A DNA stretch of 64,000 nt from Isochrysis galbana (taxonomy: Eukaryota > Haptophyta > Isochrysidales > Isochrysidaceae), in contig CM030937.1 of the NCBI GenBank assembly GCA_018136815.1, positions 2,593,820 to 2,657,819 on the forward strand, given 5' to 3'. Made by a program: the position numbers and the translations under genes. Numbering within the stretch: the first letter of the stretch is position 1; the number at the start of each line of letters is the position of its first letter. Shown here in pieces: positions 9,462 through 20,993 of this stretch. The notes beneath the pieces are model-generated. The model saw only the letters and a program-made list of their open reading frames with translations, was not told the origin of the DNA and did no database searches.

Positions 9462-10679
9462 ATGCCCCTGCTCAAGCGCACCGCCACGGAGAGGGATAAT
9501 CTCGGCCGCATGCTTGAGGCCATCATCCTCAACGTGGCTGCGCGGAGGCGGCTGCGCAATTTGCGTAGCCATCGCTTAGTGGTCACTGCAGTTGTCGCCA
9601 TCGCTTACGAGTATATGCGGCCCACGAGGAGCTGGGCGAAAGGGGTTCTCCGCGTCCCTTTCTCATTGGACGGGATGTTTGGCGAGGAGAAGATCTACGA
9701 GAATTTCAGATTTCGCCGGGAGGACCTTCCCATCCTCCTCCAAGAGTTGCGCCTGCCTCTCACGCCTGCGGGCTTTGTGTCAGTAGGAAAACCAGGGCAC
9801 CACTGCTTGTTTGAGCCAATGGAAGCGTTGTGCACTTTCTTATTTCGCATGGCTCACCGATGCACATGGTCGACGTTGGTGCAAATCATGGGCGGTCGCG
9901 CCGCGTCAGCTTATTCAGCGTGCTTCTATGCCGTCCTCAATCATATTTATGCGTCCTTCAAGGGGTGCGTCGACGACATCACACGTTGGGCAGGGAGGGG
10001 CCACTTCGAGGAGTGGGCAAAGGCAATCTTTGTCGCAGGGGCACCTGCGCAACGCTGCATCGGGTTCATTGACGGGACCTTTCGAGCGTGTGCCCGGCCC
10101 ACAGACGGGCACCTCCAACGGCTGCTGCACTCAGGTTATTACAAGAGTCACGGCTTCAAGTTCCAAGCGGTGGTGGCACCAAACGGCTTGATTGTCGACC
10201 TGTATGGGTGTTGTGCCGGCCGCCGCCACGACAGTTACATGCTCTCTCAATCCGGTTTCCTCCGCAGGATGCAAACCTCGTGCACATTAGAGGCACATGC
10301 CGGTGGGCGTCGTGGACAGGATATGTACTACGTCTACGGCGACCCTGCGTATGGGCGTTCCCGTTACGTCATGCGAGGGGCGAAAGGGGCTATGAGCAAC
10401 CGTGCCCGCCGGACGTATGCGCAGATGAATGGGAAGCGTGTAGCTGTTGAGTGGAAATTTTGCACCGTCATCCAAGAGTTCAGCTTCGTGGACAACACCA
10501 AGATTCTGAAGGCGGGTGAAATGCCCCTTGCTCGTATCTATTACGTAGCTGCACTCCTCTCGAACATGAAGGTGTGCTTGAACGCCGAGCGCTTCTTTGA
10601 CACTCATGGTGGTCTGATTTCTCGTCACTTCAACGTGTCACCTCCGAGCCTAAACGCCTTCTTGTATGGGCCACTGTGA
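9462..10679 (+). CDS. PIF/Harbinger-type DDE transposase (DDE_Tnp_4)
   Basis: The frame is 405 codons from MPLLKRTATERDN to a TGA stop and looks intact. The DDE_4 catalytic core is complete: GFIDGTF (Asp204), YYVYGDPAYG (Asp294) and RVAVEWKFC (Glu330). The spacing and the words GxxxDSYxxxxSGF and GDPAY are characteristic of PIF/Harbinger nucleases, which cut and paste elements with short TIRs and 3-bp target duplications. An upstream in-frame ATG at 9279 would add residues coded by a poly-G microsatellite and is unlikely. Autonomous elements usually carry a second, Myb/trihelix-like protein; a coiled-coil ORF lies 2.2 kb downstream on the other strand. I could not delimit TIRs. Confidence 0.9.
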   Translation: MPLLKRTATERDNLGRMLEAIILNVAARRRLRNLRSHRLVVTAVVAIAYEYMRPTRSWAKGVLRVPFSLDGMFGEEKIYENFRFRREDLPILLQELRLPLTPAGFVSVGKPGHHCLFEPMEALCTFLFRMAHRCTWSTLVQIMGGRAASAYSACFYAVLNHIYASFKGCVDDITRWAGRGHFEEWAKAIFVAGAPAQRCIGFIDGTFRACARPTDGHLQRLLHSGYYKSHGFKFQAVVAPNGLIVDLYGCCAGRRHDSYMLSQSGFLRRMQTSCTLEAHAGGRRGQDMYYVYGDPAYGRSRYVMRGAKGAMSNRARRTYAQMNGKRVAVEWKFCTVIQEFSFVDNTKILKAGEMPLARIYYVAALLSNMKVCLNAERFFDTHGGLISRHFNVSPPSLNAFLYGPL

Positions 10680-10980
10680 CGTCGTAGTGCGGAATCAAGT
10701 GCACATATCTGCAGATGCCTTTGTATGTCTTAGTTGGCGTGCTATCAATCACTAATGCATCAATCGAATGGGTCCGTTACCACGAGCACATGGACGTTGG
10801 TTGGGGCGCACGTAGTGTCCGGCTAGTCGCGCGAGGTAAAAGGGGTTCCATACCTCCAAATGCCAACCTCCGACCAATCTTCTCACTGTGCATGCCGCTT
10901 GAGATCCTAGTTTCAACTTCTACAGGCTAGGCCCGTTACTTGTGCAATTTTTTTGCGTTACAACTCACGTGTCACGTGAC

Positions 10981-10996
10981 CTCGCTGAACTTTCGA
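10981..10996 (+). repeat. Target-site duplication of short element B (left copy)
   Basis: CTCGCTGAACTTTCGA is repeated exactly at 11883-11898, bracketing element B. Confidence 0.9.
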
Positions 10997-11882
10997 TAAA
11001 TAATAATAATAATCAATGTTATATCCTAGCCAACCCCACTAGCTAATTGGACATAACGTCTCAGTCCCGGAATCCCGCCATGCCTGACGGGCCAAGTGTC
11101 CGAGTGATACCGGGGGGTGGGGGCACTGCCCCCTCCCCTCGATATTTGTCCTCCCCCCAGTGCATGCACCGGCCCCGCGCACCCCAGCGCGCCAGCGCGT
11201 CCTCTCCTCGAGTCCACGCTGGGGGAAAACCCCTTTCGGGTAAAAGCAACGCAGGGGGGGGGGGGGCATTCGTGAGATAGGAGCCCAGAAGCGCTAATCT
11301 CCCTCGCTAGAGCGAGTGGCCGCGGCGAGCCGCGGCCCTTCCCTCCTGGCTCTGGCGCCCCCGTCTTCTCTTACCCAAACGGGGCGAGAAGACACGTTTC
11401 TGCCGGAGGGGAGAGCTGCCGCTCCCCCCTCCCCTCCCTCTTCCCTTTTCCTCCTCTCTTCCCTGCGGCGGGGGCCCATGGCGCGCGCCTGCGGCCCCTC
11501 TTCAGGTCCCCAGGAGGCCGGCAGGGGCCTGGGAGCACAGCTCAGGGGGCAGGTGAGGCTGGGGCATGGCCCTGGCCCCTCCTGCCTCTCCCTCGCTGGC
11601 TCTCGAGCCCCTGCCAGTCGACTGGAGCTGGCTGGGGGGTCCTGATCAGGGGGGCTCAGGGGGAGGAGGGGCTGGTCAGAGGGATGGGCAGGCCACGACG
11701 GGCCAGGGCGGGCGAGTCAGGCGGGCCTGTGGGGAGAGGAATGGGTCAGCAGGGCTGTGTGCTCCTAGCAAGCCATCAGGCGTGCCAGGAGAGTGGGTGG
11801 TTCCTCCCCCATGGCAGGGGAGGAGTGGAGAGAGAGGTGGGCTCGTGCCCCCCCATGGGCGAACTAAGTATAAACTTAGTTG
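10997..11882 (-). mobile_element. Short non-autonomous retroelement, copy B, complete with 16-bp target duplication
   Basis: Read on the minus strand it starts at 11882 with a C followed by the hairpin AACTAAGTTTATACTTAGTT, then CGCCC-ATG and the proline-rich family sequence. It ends near 10997 in a TTATTATTATTATTTA tail. CTCGCTGAACTTTCGA flanks both sides (10981-10996; 11883-11898), so this is one complete 886-bp insertion. The tail differs from copy D (AGAATATT plus T-run), although the first 450 bp are related. Confidence 0.85.
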
Positions 11883-11929
11883 CTCGCTGAACTTTCGAAA
11901 TAAAATCTTTACTGTTGTCGCCTATGTTA

Positions 11930-12035
11930 CCCCCCCGGAGTGTACGCCCCCGATGGCTAGTATCGGGGGGAAATTTTCTCCCGATCGCCAACAATCCCCC
12001 CCCGAAAGCTATGCCGGGGGGCCGTCCTCGACTCC
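11930..12035 (-). repeat. Partial copy of the palindrome-rich repeat found at 15100-15460
   Basis: Words such as GGGGGGAAATTTTCTCCCGA, TCGCCAACA and GCCGTCCTCGA recur as reverse complements at about 15135-15400. Confidence 0.6.
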
Positions 12036-12053
12036 CCAGACTCTTTTCCCACC

Positions 12054-12756
<703 letters not shown>

Positions 12757-12884
12757 GTGTGCTGCGTGCGCCTCGCACGAAGCACGTGCGGACTTCCAAC
12801 GTATAAATAAATGTAAGGCGACGTACTACGGAGCAAGGAACCCGACACGAAAACCACTTCGTCAGCAGCGGCGGTGGCCGTTAG

Positions 12885-13541
12885 TTACTTGGCAAGTTTC
12901 TCCATCATTTTCATTTGCATAGCTAAAACACTTTCCATGAATTTCATGTTCGACTCTTGCGAGGCGCGTGCTTGTTGTTGAGATTCCTTGAGCATTTCTT
13001 TCATGGCATCCGCTTGCTGTCGTTGGACGTCGAGTTGTTGCTGTTGCATGCGCTCGTCGTGCTTCAGCTTCTCGCGCTCGTAGGCGATGCGCTCCTTCTC
13101 TGCCTCGTTGCGAGATTGTTCTGCTACTTGCCGATGACGCTCCACCTCGTACCGTGCCTTCTCAGCTTCCGCAAGCTGTGCCGAGTCGGCTACCAGTCCA
13201 GACAAGGCCTCCGTGAAGCGCTCGTCCCTGTCCTTCTTCTTCAACTTGCCTGAGGTCGAAAGCTTCGAAGCTATGCTAGCCGCGTCTTCGTTGTCAACGT
13301 CCAAAGGCTCCCCAAAGCACGTATCGAAGTCTTCATCTTCGTCGGCGTCGGCATGGCTGGCACGCTGCACTTGCTTCCGCTTTCGCCCCGCACGATTGTA
13401 CTGTGACCCGGCGCTCGTTGTGCCGCCGTTCATCATCTCCTCCTCCAAATCCCTTGCGATGTCCTCGTCGCGCCGGGTGCTCTCCTCAGATCTCTTGCCA
13501 TCGCGACAAGCTAGGATGCCATCCCCCTTTGCCATTGGCAT
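12885..13541 (-). CDS. Coiled-coil protein, unknown; possible transposon accessory protein
   Basis: ORF of 218 residues: a charged N-terminus, a basic patch (RAGRKRKQVQRA), an acidic patch (DADEDEDFD), then from about residue 125 a continuous coiled coil rich in A, E, Q, R and K ending in a Met/Lys-rich tail. This layout resembles the C-terminal half of trihelix/Myb-like partners of Harbinger transposases, but no DNA-binding helix triplet is present in the frame, so the assignment is open. Its ATG (13541-13539) overlaps the start of the opposite-strand gag-like ORF within the palindrome CATG. Confidence 0.5.
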   Translation of the reverse strand: MPMAKGDGILACRDGKRSEESTRRDEDIARDLEEEMMNGGTTSAGSQYNRAGRKRKQVQRASHADADEDEDFDTCFGEPLDVDNEDAASIASKLSTSGKLKKKDRDERFTEALSGLVADSAQLAEAEKARYEVERHRQVAEQSRNEAEKERIAYEREKLKHDERMQQQQLDVQRQQADAMKEMLKESQQQARASQESNMKFMESVLAMQMKMMEKLAK

Positions 13542-14349
13542 GGACGCGCCCGAAGTCGAGGCCGCCGCTCGTCACGCTATCCGCGCCTTTGAGCTGCTCC
13601 CCACTCGCCCTGCCACCGGCCCCTTCGCCCTTCACCAAATGCTCCTTGAGAAACTTCCTGACTCTCTCTCCTCCCTCCGCACCGACGAGCTACGCAAGCT
13701 CTACGAGACCGACCGACATCATGGGCGACCCACCGAGCCACATCGACACCCTCATCGCCCGGATCGCCCTTTGGCTTCGCCCGGGGGTGCATATGCCCTC
13801 GCCCACCACCGGCCCCGCCGCCTTTGCCGCCCTCTCCCGTCCCCCTTCCACCTCCACCGGCTGCTTCGTGTGCGGCGAGCCCAATTGCTCCGCCCGCACT
13901 TGTCCCCGTCGCTGCCTCTCTGCCTCTCCTGCGGCGAAAAGCTGTGCCCAGGCGCGCGCGACAAACCGCTTTGCGTTGTGCGCGCTCCCTCCCCGCCCTC
14001 CCGCTCTCACACCCTCAATGCCCTCGGCAAGCCCGTGCCCGAACGTGTCTTTGCCCGCCTCGACCACCTTTGGGAGGAGCGCCACCGCCTCGACCAGCCT
14101 CAAGCCAACGTCGCCACCATCATCGACGACGAGGCCTCCCTCCTCGACGTCGTCGACGCCCTCGAGGGCACCCCCTCGCCCTCCTCGGACGCAGCCCCTC
14201 CTCCCTCCGAGCCGCCGCTGCCGCCTCTCTTTGCCGGCTCCCTGGCCATCGCAGCCGACGCCCTCCTCCCTCCGTCCCCGTTCCCGCCTCGCCCGTTCTA
14301 CTCTGACTTCGCCGTCGGCTCGTCCACTCTCGGTCCTCTCTCCTCTTAA
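13540..14349 (+). pseudogene. Gag-like protein remnant with Cys-rich zinc knuckle, frame changes
   Basis: Frame 1 reads MDAPEVEAAARHAIRAFELL onward to about 13720. Coding-like sequence then moves to the +1 frame (MGDPPSHIDTLIARIALWLR, containing GCFVCGEPNCSARTCP, a C-x2-C-x4-C-x4-C knuckle) and returns to frame 1 near 13920 (LCLSCGEKLCPGARDKPLC, VFARLDHLWEERHRLD) until the stop at 14349. Codons in each segment end mostly in C or G only in the stated frame, so this looks like one coding sequence with two compensating shifts, or a spliced gene whose introns I cannot place. A knuckle of this type suggests a retroelement Gag or another nucleic-acid binding protein. Confidence 0.45.
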
Positions 14350-15129
14350 TTCCGTCCGTCCGCCGTCCCTTTTCCTTTCTTTCTTTCCTCCGTTCGTTTG
14401 CACGTCCGTCTCTTTCTCCCCCTTCCCCGCCTTTTGCGTTGGGCCTCCCTTCTCGGGTGTCCCATCGGGGGGGGGTGTCGCGTGTCGCAGTCAGGGGGAG
14501 AGCCGCCCTTAGGTTTCCCCAAGGGAGCCTCTCTCCCTTGGTTTTTCCCCTTTGCGAGTTTTCGTCCGCGTCCCCTCCGTCCGATCGGGATCCCCCGATC
14601 CCCAACCCCCCCCCCCCCCCCCCTTTTTCTCTCTCTCTCCCCAAGTGTCAAGTGTGTTAGGTCGGGGTTGATCATGCTCGATCCCCCTCCCTTGTTTTCT
14701 TGTGTGTGCGCGCCCTTTGTTTCCTTGTTCCTTGTTTGCGCTTCCCCCGTGTCCCGGGTGTTTCCCGCTCTTTCTCTTGTCTTCGTCCAGAGTTCCCGAG
14801 AGTCGCCCCCATGGCCGCACTCCCAGGGGCTCTGGGCAAGCTGTCCCGCCCCGCGTCGCCCCATGTTCGTGCTGGCGGTGTCCCCGCTGGTGCCTCGCCT
14901 CCCTCCAGCCCTAGTGCCCCCCGTGCTCAGCCCTTCGTGAGCCTGGGTGTCCCTGGTGTGCCCCATACTTGCTGGTCACAACATTCCTTTGCGTCTCACT
15001 CCACACACACAGCCACAGCCACTCCACTCCTCGAGGCACAGTAAGATTAAGGTATGAACAGAGACAGAGTACGAGGTGACTGCTAGCGAAATGGGACAGG
15101 CACCCTGACAGCTTACGGGGGGGAATAGC
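14350..15129. other. Pyrimidine-rich non-coding stretch with C-runs
   Basis: The + strand is C/T-rich, with a 17-C run at about 14606-14623; no gene is recognised. Confidence 0.4.
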
Positions 15130-15450
15130 GCCTGGGGGCTCGAGGACAGCCCCCCGATAGCTATCGGCGCCCGTCGTTTTCCCCCAATAGCTATTGGCGC
15201 CCGTCGTTTCCCCCCCAATAGCTATCGGGGGCCGCCTTTCGCCCCCGATAGCTATTGGGGGCCGACCTTACAACTAAAACGCGATAGCTAGCTCCCCGGG
15301 GGAGGTAAAATCTCCCGATAGCTCTCGGGAGATTTTCTCGGTCCCCCGGTAGCTCTCGGTGGGGCTGTTGGCGATCGGGAGAAAATTCCCCCCAGATAGC
15401 TCTCGGGGGCCCCCGATAGCTCCTGGGGGGCGTTGGCTCCTGGGGGGTAA
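15130..15450 (+). repeat. Cluster of near-perfect palindromes built on CCCGATAGCTATCGGG
   Basis: At least seven hairpin-forming units stand in a row: CCGATAGCTATCGG (15154-15167), CCAATAGCTATTGG (15184-15197), a CCCAATAGCTATCGGG type (about 15213-15230), CCCCGATAGCTATTGGGG (15243-15260), CTCCCGATAGCTCTCGGGAG (about 15312-15331), and related units to about 15430. The central AGCT is kept while the arms vary, often on both sides together. A partial inverted copy is at 11930-12035. Confidence 0.85.
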
Positions 15451-16388
15451 CATATACGCGAGAGTATCAAGTATCTGACTAACAGCACCATTACATCGGT
15501 CTGTCGTAAGCTAGCACGAATTGCTGATCTCGATACAATGTAATTCAGAATTGAGAAGGAAGCCCAATCTTGGTGGCTAGGAACCTCGGGGTGAGGGTTC
15601 CCGACGCGAAAAGCTGCCTCTTGAGGGCTCCTCGCTTTCGAGATCAACCGCTGACCATCGTGGGTGTGAGCTGAGCGCTGCCTCGGTGAGGTGGTCATAG
15701 CTCGCGCGGTATTCTTCTCCTTCTCGCACCAATAACAAAGATGTACAACAAACGAGCTGTGTGAAACACGAACAGCTAGCAGCAACCACAGCAAATCGAC
15801 AACAGTCCATGCTTGGATGGTAGGCAGCAGCGACAAGGACCTGGAAGACGAAAGAGCGGCTCTTGCACGTAGAAGCGGCGTGGTAGCAAACCACAATGAT
15901 GCACAGCAAGTACAGGAACGAAAAGCGAAGCGGCAAGTGAGCGACCGGAAACTCTCTCCGCAACTGATGATGGAAGCGTCCCATGCTATCCAGACCCCGA
16001 AGGGAACGCGAGGGAAACAGACATTTGAGCATGCACGATAGCATGGCCCGATGTGAACTAATCGTAGTAGCGGCAAGGGGTACCAATCGCGAGTATACCA
16101 GCGAGCTGTCCGAGCCCTCCGTCACAGTAGAGCCAAACTGCCATGCTCTCTGTCCATACCCAGGCGACGTTTCAAATCGTCGTTTTGAAACCTACCCGGC
16201 GAATGTGGTGAAAAATAGCTCGAGTATCTGGGGCTCGCACAGCCATGACTCGCGCAGCTATGGCCGCCTTGATCATCCCATCCGTCTGGGTTTCACCCAA
16301 ATTCCAACCGACAACCGTCGGGTGCCCGAGGAATGCGCCTCGCACATGCTGCCTCGCGTTTGCATCCTATGGCATGACGCCGGGTAAA
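15451..16388. other. 3' flank of the pyruvate carboxylase gene, no gene seen
   Basis: Open frames on both strands overlap here but none has recognisable motifs or coding-like composition. Confidence 0.4.
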
Positions 16389-19300
16389 TCACTCGATCTT
16401 GAAGAGGAGATCCCCAGCGGCCACGTCATCGCCAGTCTTTACGGGCATCTCGGCAATCCTGCCCGACGTCGTCGCTGCGACCACGGTCTCCATCTTCATC
16501 GCTGAGAGCACCACAATAGGCACGCCGGTCTCGACCTGGTCGCCCGCCTTGGCCTTGATGTCGAACACGACTCCCGGCATGGGTGCACCTACCGAGCCAA
16601 TATTAGCCGGGTCTGCCTTCTCCCGCTTCACCTGCAAGGGATTTGCGCAGCGAATAGGTATGGAACAATTGGTACGCGGGTCGGAAATGGGGCCCGCAAA
16701 CTCCTGCAGCGGCCCGCCACTTGGAGGCATGGCTCACCTGGCTCATCTTCGCAGTAGTATCTTGAACGAAGACCGAGCGTGGCATGCCGTTGAATTCGAA
16801 GAAGACCTCGCGAGTCGCGTCCTTAGGGTTGAGCTGCGAAGGGCATAGCGGGATGCGGTTATGAGGCAAGCCTTCATGATGCGACAGGCCAGTTCCGCGA
16901 GTGCAGGTTTTGAACACATCCAAAATATTACAGAAGTGCGTGGTCCCGAAACTCGCGTGCCCCATCGAGGCAGGCTGGCGGATTCGGGCATGCCGCAGGC
17001 GAGCCGGGGGGATCCATCCTCCCGCAAGAGGGCCTTGGAGCACCTGGCCAACCGCCGAAAGCTTGATGCCCAGAGTCTTGCCCTTCTCTAGCTCCACCTC
17101 GATCTCCTCTCCAAGCTCCATTGGCTCGATAAATGCACGCGTGGGCAACTTCGAGACGTCGCCGTACTGCTCGATGTCATTCTTGTACTGTTCAAACACC
17201 TTGGGATACATGACGTACGACATGAGGTCGGTCTCCTCAACCTGAAGTGCAAGTGGCGGGGTGAAGTGGAGGCGACGATATCGTGAAACTGGTGAGCTGA
17301 CGGCATCGAGCGAGACACCGCACCCATCACCCGGCAGAGAGCCAGATAAGGCTGCGAACCTTCTCGTAGCGCTTCTTCAGGTCGGCCATGATCTCGTCGA
17401 AGTCCATCGGTGGGAGAGTCTCTCCAGGGCGTCCGCTGAAGGTCGGAAGGTCTTTCACGACCTGCGTGCGCAGAGGCTCCGGGAACCCGCCATAGGGAAT
17501 GCCGATGGCGCCCTGGAAGAATTCGACGACGGAGCTCGGGAAGGCCAGCGAGTCTGCCTGCTCGCGCACTGCCTTTGCGTCAAGGTTGTTGGTGACCATG
17601 AACTGCGCGAGATCACCAACTACCTTCGAGGAAGGGGTCACCTTCACAATGTCGCCTAGTAGTTGGTTGGCCTCGCCATACTTCTTCTTGACCTGCTCAG
17701 GCGACAGACGAGCGAGGAGAGACGTGAGACGCCTGATAGATTGGTGCCAGAATGAAAAGGGGGAGGGGGGGGGGGGGGTCGCGTGGGCACTCACCTGAGA
17801 CCACTGATCGGCAAGTCCAAGCGAGGTAGACTGGAATTGCAGGTTGGTGTACTGTCCGCCAGGCATTTCATGCTCATACACCTCGGAAGAGCCGGACTTT
17901 TGTCCCGACTCGAAGGCGGCGTACGAGAAGCGGGTCGACTCCCAATACTCGATGAGCTTCGTCATCTCGTGTGGCTCAATGCCAGTGTTGCGATCGGTGT
18001 TGGCAAGTGCGTTGACAATGGCGCCCATCGACGGTTGTGAGGTCATGCCAGACATCGAGTCTATGGCGGTGTCGACAGCGTCGGCACCAGCAGCGGCGGC
18101 CGCGAGCATGGATGCGACGCCCGTGCCAGCGGTGTCATGAGTGTGGACGTGGATGGGCAGGTTGGGGTATTCGCGGCGCAGGGCCGAGACGAGCATGGTG
18201 GCGGCGGCCGGCTTCAGCAGACCTGCCATGTCCTTGATGCAAAGCACATGCACCTAGAAAAGCGTGCAGAAAGAAAGAGGCGGCGAGAAGTTGAGTCCGC
18301 GGGGGGGGGGGGGGGGGGGGGGGCAGCGCTTGCGCGCGTCTGAGCGACTTGCTGGGAAGTCACAACAATTGCAGCACCTTGCTATCCACCAGCTGGCGCG
18401 CTAAGTCGAGGTAGTAGTCAAGCGTGTACTTGCCACGACTGGGGTCTGAGATATCACCCGTGTACGAGATGGTCGCCTCGACGACGCCGCCCGCGGCGCC
18501 GACGGCGTCAATGCCGAGCTTCAGATTATCCACGTCTGAGAAGGGGCGTCAAAAGAAAAGGGCCACTCGGCACACAATGCTCACCCGCTGCTAGAAAGTG
18601 CATGCAGGAGAGGCTCCGAGCAATAATGCGCTCGTCATGCAGCAGTGCGACCCGGGCGAGTGTGGCAGCAAGCGTCCGAGGCTTGCCTAGCGGCAGGCTC
18701 TCACAATTGAGCGAGTCGAAGACGCGGAAAACGTCCATGCCATGACGCACGGCCACGTCACAGAATTTGAAGACGGCGTTGTCGGGGTAGTTGGTGTAGC
18801 CGACGGCGTTGGCACCACGAAGCAACATCTGCCACGAGCCGCGAGGGGTGACAAGGTTCGGTTCCAATGCGGCAACTGATCTCGAGCGCGCTGGTACTAC
18901 AAGGCGGGAAACGGTGCACGGTGGCGCACCTGAAAAGGCACATTGGGCACGGCCTCGCGCATCATCTGCAGCCGCTCCCACGGGCACTCCTTAAGGAAGC
19001 GGAGGCAGACGTCGAAGGTGGCCCCGCCCCAGTTCTCGATCGAGTAGGCGTTGTGAAGCACGTGCGCCGTCTCCGGAGCAATGGCCATGATATCCTTTGT
19101 GCGGACCCGGGTGGCGAGCAGCGACTGGTGCGCATCGCGCCACGTCGTGTCGGTAAGGAGGAGGCCACGCCGCTCGCGCACCGCTTTGGCGAAGGCAAGG
19201 GGACCGCCATGCTCGAGGACTTGCTTGAGGCCCTTAGGCGGTGGGCCAGAGCGCTTCTCGGGCAGAAGCGGCTCAATCTTGGGGGTGGGCGGGCCAGCTG

Positions 19301-20993
19301 CACCCTTGACAGTGCGCCCGTTGACGGCGATGTCGCCGAGATAGTTGAGGATCTTCTGGCCGCGGTTCTGGCGCTCCGAAAAGTGGAAGAGATGGGGATT
19401 GTCACCAATGAAGGCGGTTGTGGCAGTGCCCGACTCAAAATCGGGATGACGGAGCACATTGGTGATGAAGGGCATGTTGGTCTTGACGCCGCGAGAACGC
19501 GTCTCGTTTAGGGCGCGTACGAGCTTGTCGCACGCGCCCTTAAAGGAGAGCGAGAAGGCCGTCACTTTCATGAGCATCGAGTCATAGTGCGGTGTGATGG
19601 TGGCGCCGGAGTAGGCGTTGCCGCCGTCGAGGCGGATGCCGAAGCCCTCGGCAGGGCGCCAGAGCATCAGCCGGCCAGTGGAGGGCCGAAAGTCTTGCTG
19701 TGGGTCCTCGGTAGTGACGCGGGCCTGAATCGCATAGCCGCGCTTCGAGATTTTGTCCTGCGTCAGCCCAATCTCCTGAAGCTTCTGCCCGGCAGCGACG
19801 CGGATCTGAGACTGGACCAGGTCAACGCCTGTGATGACCTCTGTGACGGTGTGCTCCACCTGCATTATTGCGCGAGGAGAGGTGGGGTGTCATGGGCGGG
19901 ACGGGATGGGGCGGAGGTGGGCGCAGGCCCACCTGGATGCGCGGGTTAACCTCGATGAAGTAATGCTTCCACGTCTTGGGGTCGACGAGGAATTCGACGG
20001 TGCCAGCGTTTATATACCCGGCTCCGCGGCAGATCCGCACCGCGTCCTCATAGAGCGTCTTGGTCAAATCCTCTGGCAAGCCAATGGCAGGGGCGGTTTC
20101 GACAACCTTTTGGTACCGGCGCTGCACCGAGCAGTCGCGCTCGAAGAGGTGGACGGTGTCGGTGCCGTCGGAGAGGATCTGGATCTCAATGTGCCGAGGC
20201 GCTTCGACGTACCTGCTCAGATGCAAAGCGGGTGCGGCAGTGAGACGCATGCAGCGTGGTGCAGCAGCGAGGCAGCGGCCACAGGAGCACGCAGCGCGCA
20301 CCGCTCGATGAAGACGTCACCATTACCAAAGGCAGTGAGCGCCTCGGAGGAAGCGCGCTGGAAGTTCTCCTCGAGCTCAGCGTCTGAGCGCACGATGCGC
20401 ATGCCGCGACCGCCCCCGCCGTGCGCCGCCTTGATAATGACAGGGAAGCCGACCTCATCAGTGAAGGCGCGCGCGGTGGCAAGATCCGACACTGCACTCG
20501 GCGTCCCGGGCACGACGGGCACGTTGAACTCGAGGGCGAGCTGGCGCGCTTCAGTCTTGTCTCCAAAGCGCTTAATCACGCTGGACGGCGGCCCGACGAA
20601 CGCGATGCCTGCCTGCTCGCACAGCTCGACGAAGCGCGTGTTCTCCGATAGGAAGCCGTAGCCCGGGTGTATGGCATCGACTCCCTGCTTGACTGCCAGG
20701 TCGACGATCTCCTCGGCGGAGAGGTATGCCCCGACAGGCGTCTTGCCCTTGCCGACGAGGAACGCCTCGTCCGCCTTGTACCTGTGCAGCGAGCCGAAGT
20801 CCTCCTTGGAGTAGATGGCCACAGTGCGGATGTCAAGCTCGGAGGCTGCGCGGAAGATTCGGACGGCAATCTCTCCACGGTTTGCAGCGAGGAGCTTGCG
20901 AATGGGGCGCCAGCCGGGGCGTGCTGGTGGCGGGCAGGCGAGCGAGCAGAGTCCGCGCGAGGCCGGCCGGCCGCGCGCCGCCGCCGCCCACAT
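16389..20993 (-). CDS. PYC: Pyruvate carboxylase, ten exons, probably mitochondrial
   Basis: Biotin enzyme converting pyruvate, bicarbonate and ATP to oxaloacetate. Exons (minus strand): 20993-20302, 20212-19933, 19859-18930, 18828-18705, 18535-18378, 18253-17795, 17692-17360, 17241-17044, 16833-16738, 16631-16389. They sum to 3513 bp, 1170 residues, the family's usual length; all nine introns are GT-AG, 89-210 bp. Residues 1-30 ([14 protein letters not shown]...) look like a mitochondrial presequence. The biotin carboxylase domain begins at [15 protein letters not shown] and has the ATP loop [13 protein letters not shown]. The carboxyltransferase domain has [16 protein letters not shown], the metal-binding HVHTHDTAG and the [11 protein letters not shown] lysine. 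The C-terminal biotinyl domain has SAMKMET with Lys1136. Nothing is broken. An upstream ATG at 21236 would add a Pro-rich extension and is less likely. Confidence 0.97.

Noticed and set aside
15130-15450. CRISPR array
   Set aside because: Units are palindromes without regular unique spacers, in a eukaryotic intron-bearing context.
15288-16076. 262-codon minus-strand frame
   Set aside because: Its C-terminal part runs through the palindrome array and the rest shows no family signature; not convincing as a gene.
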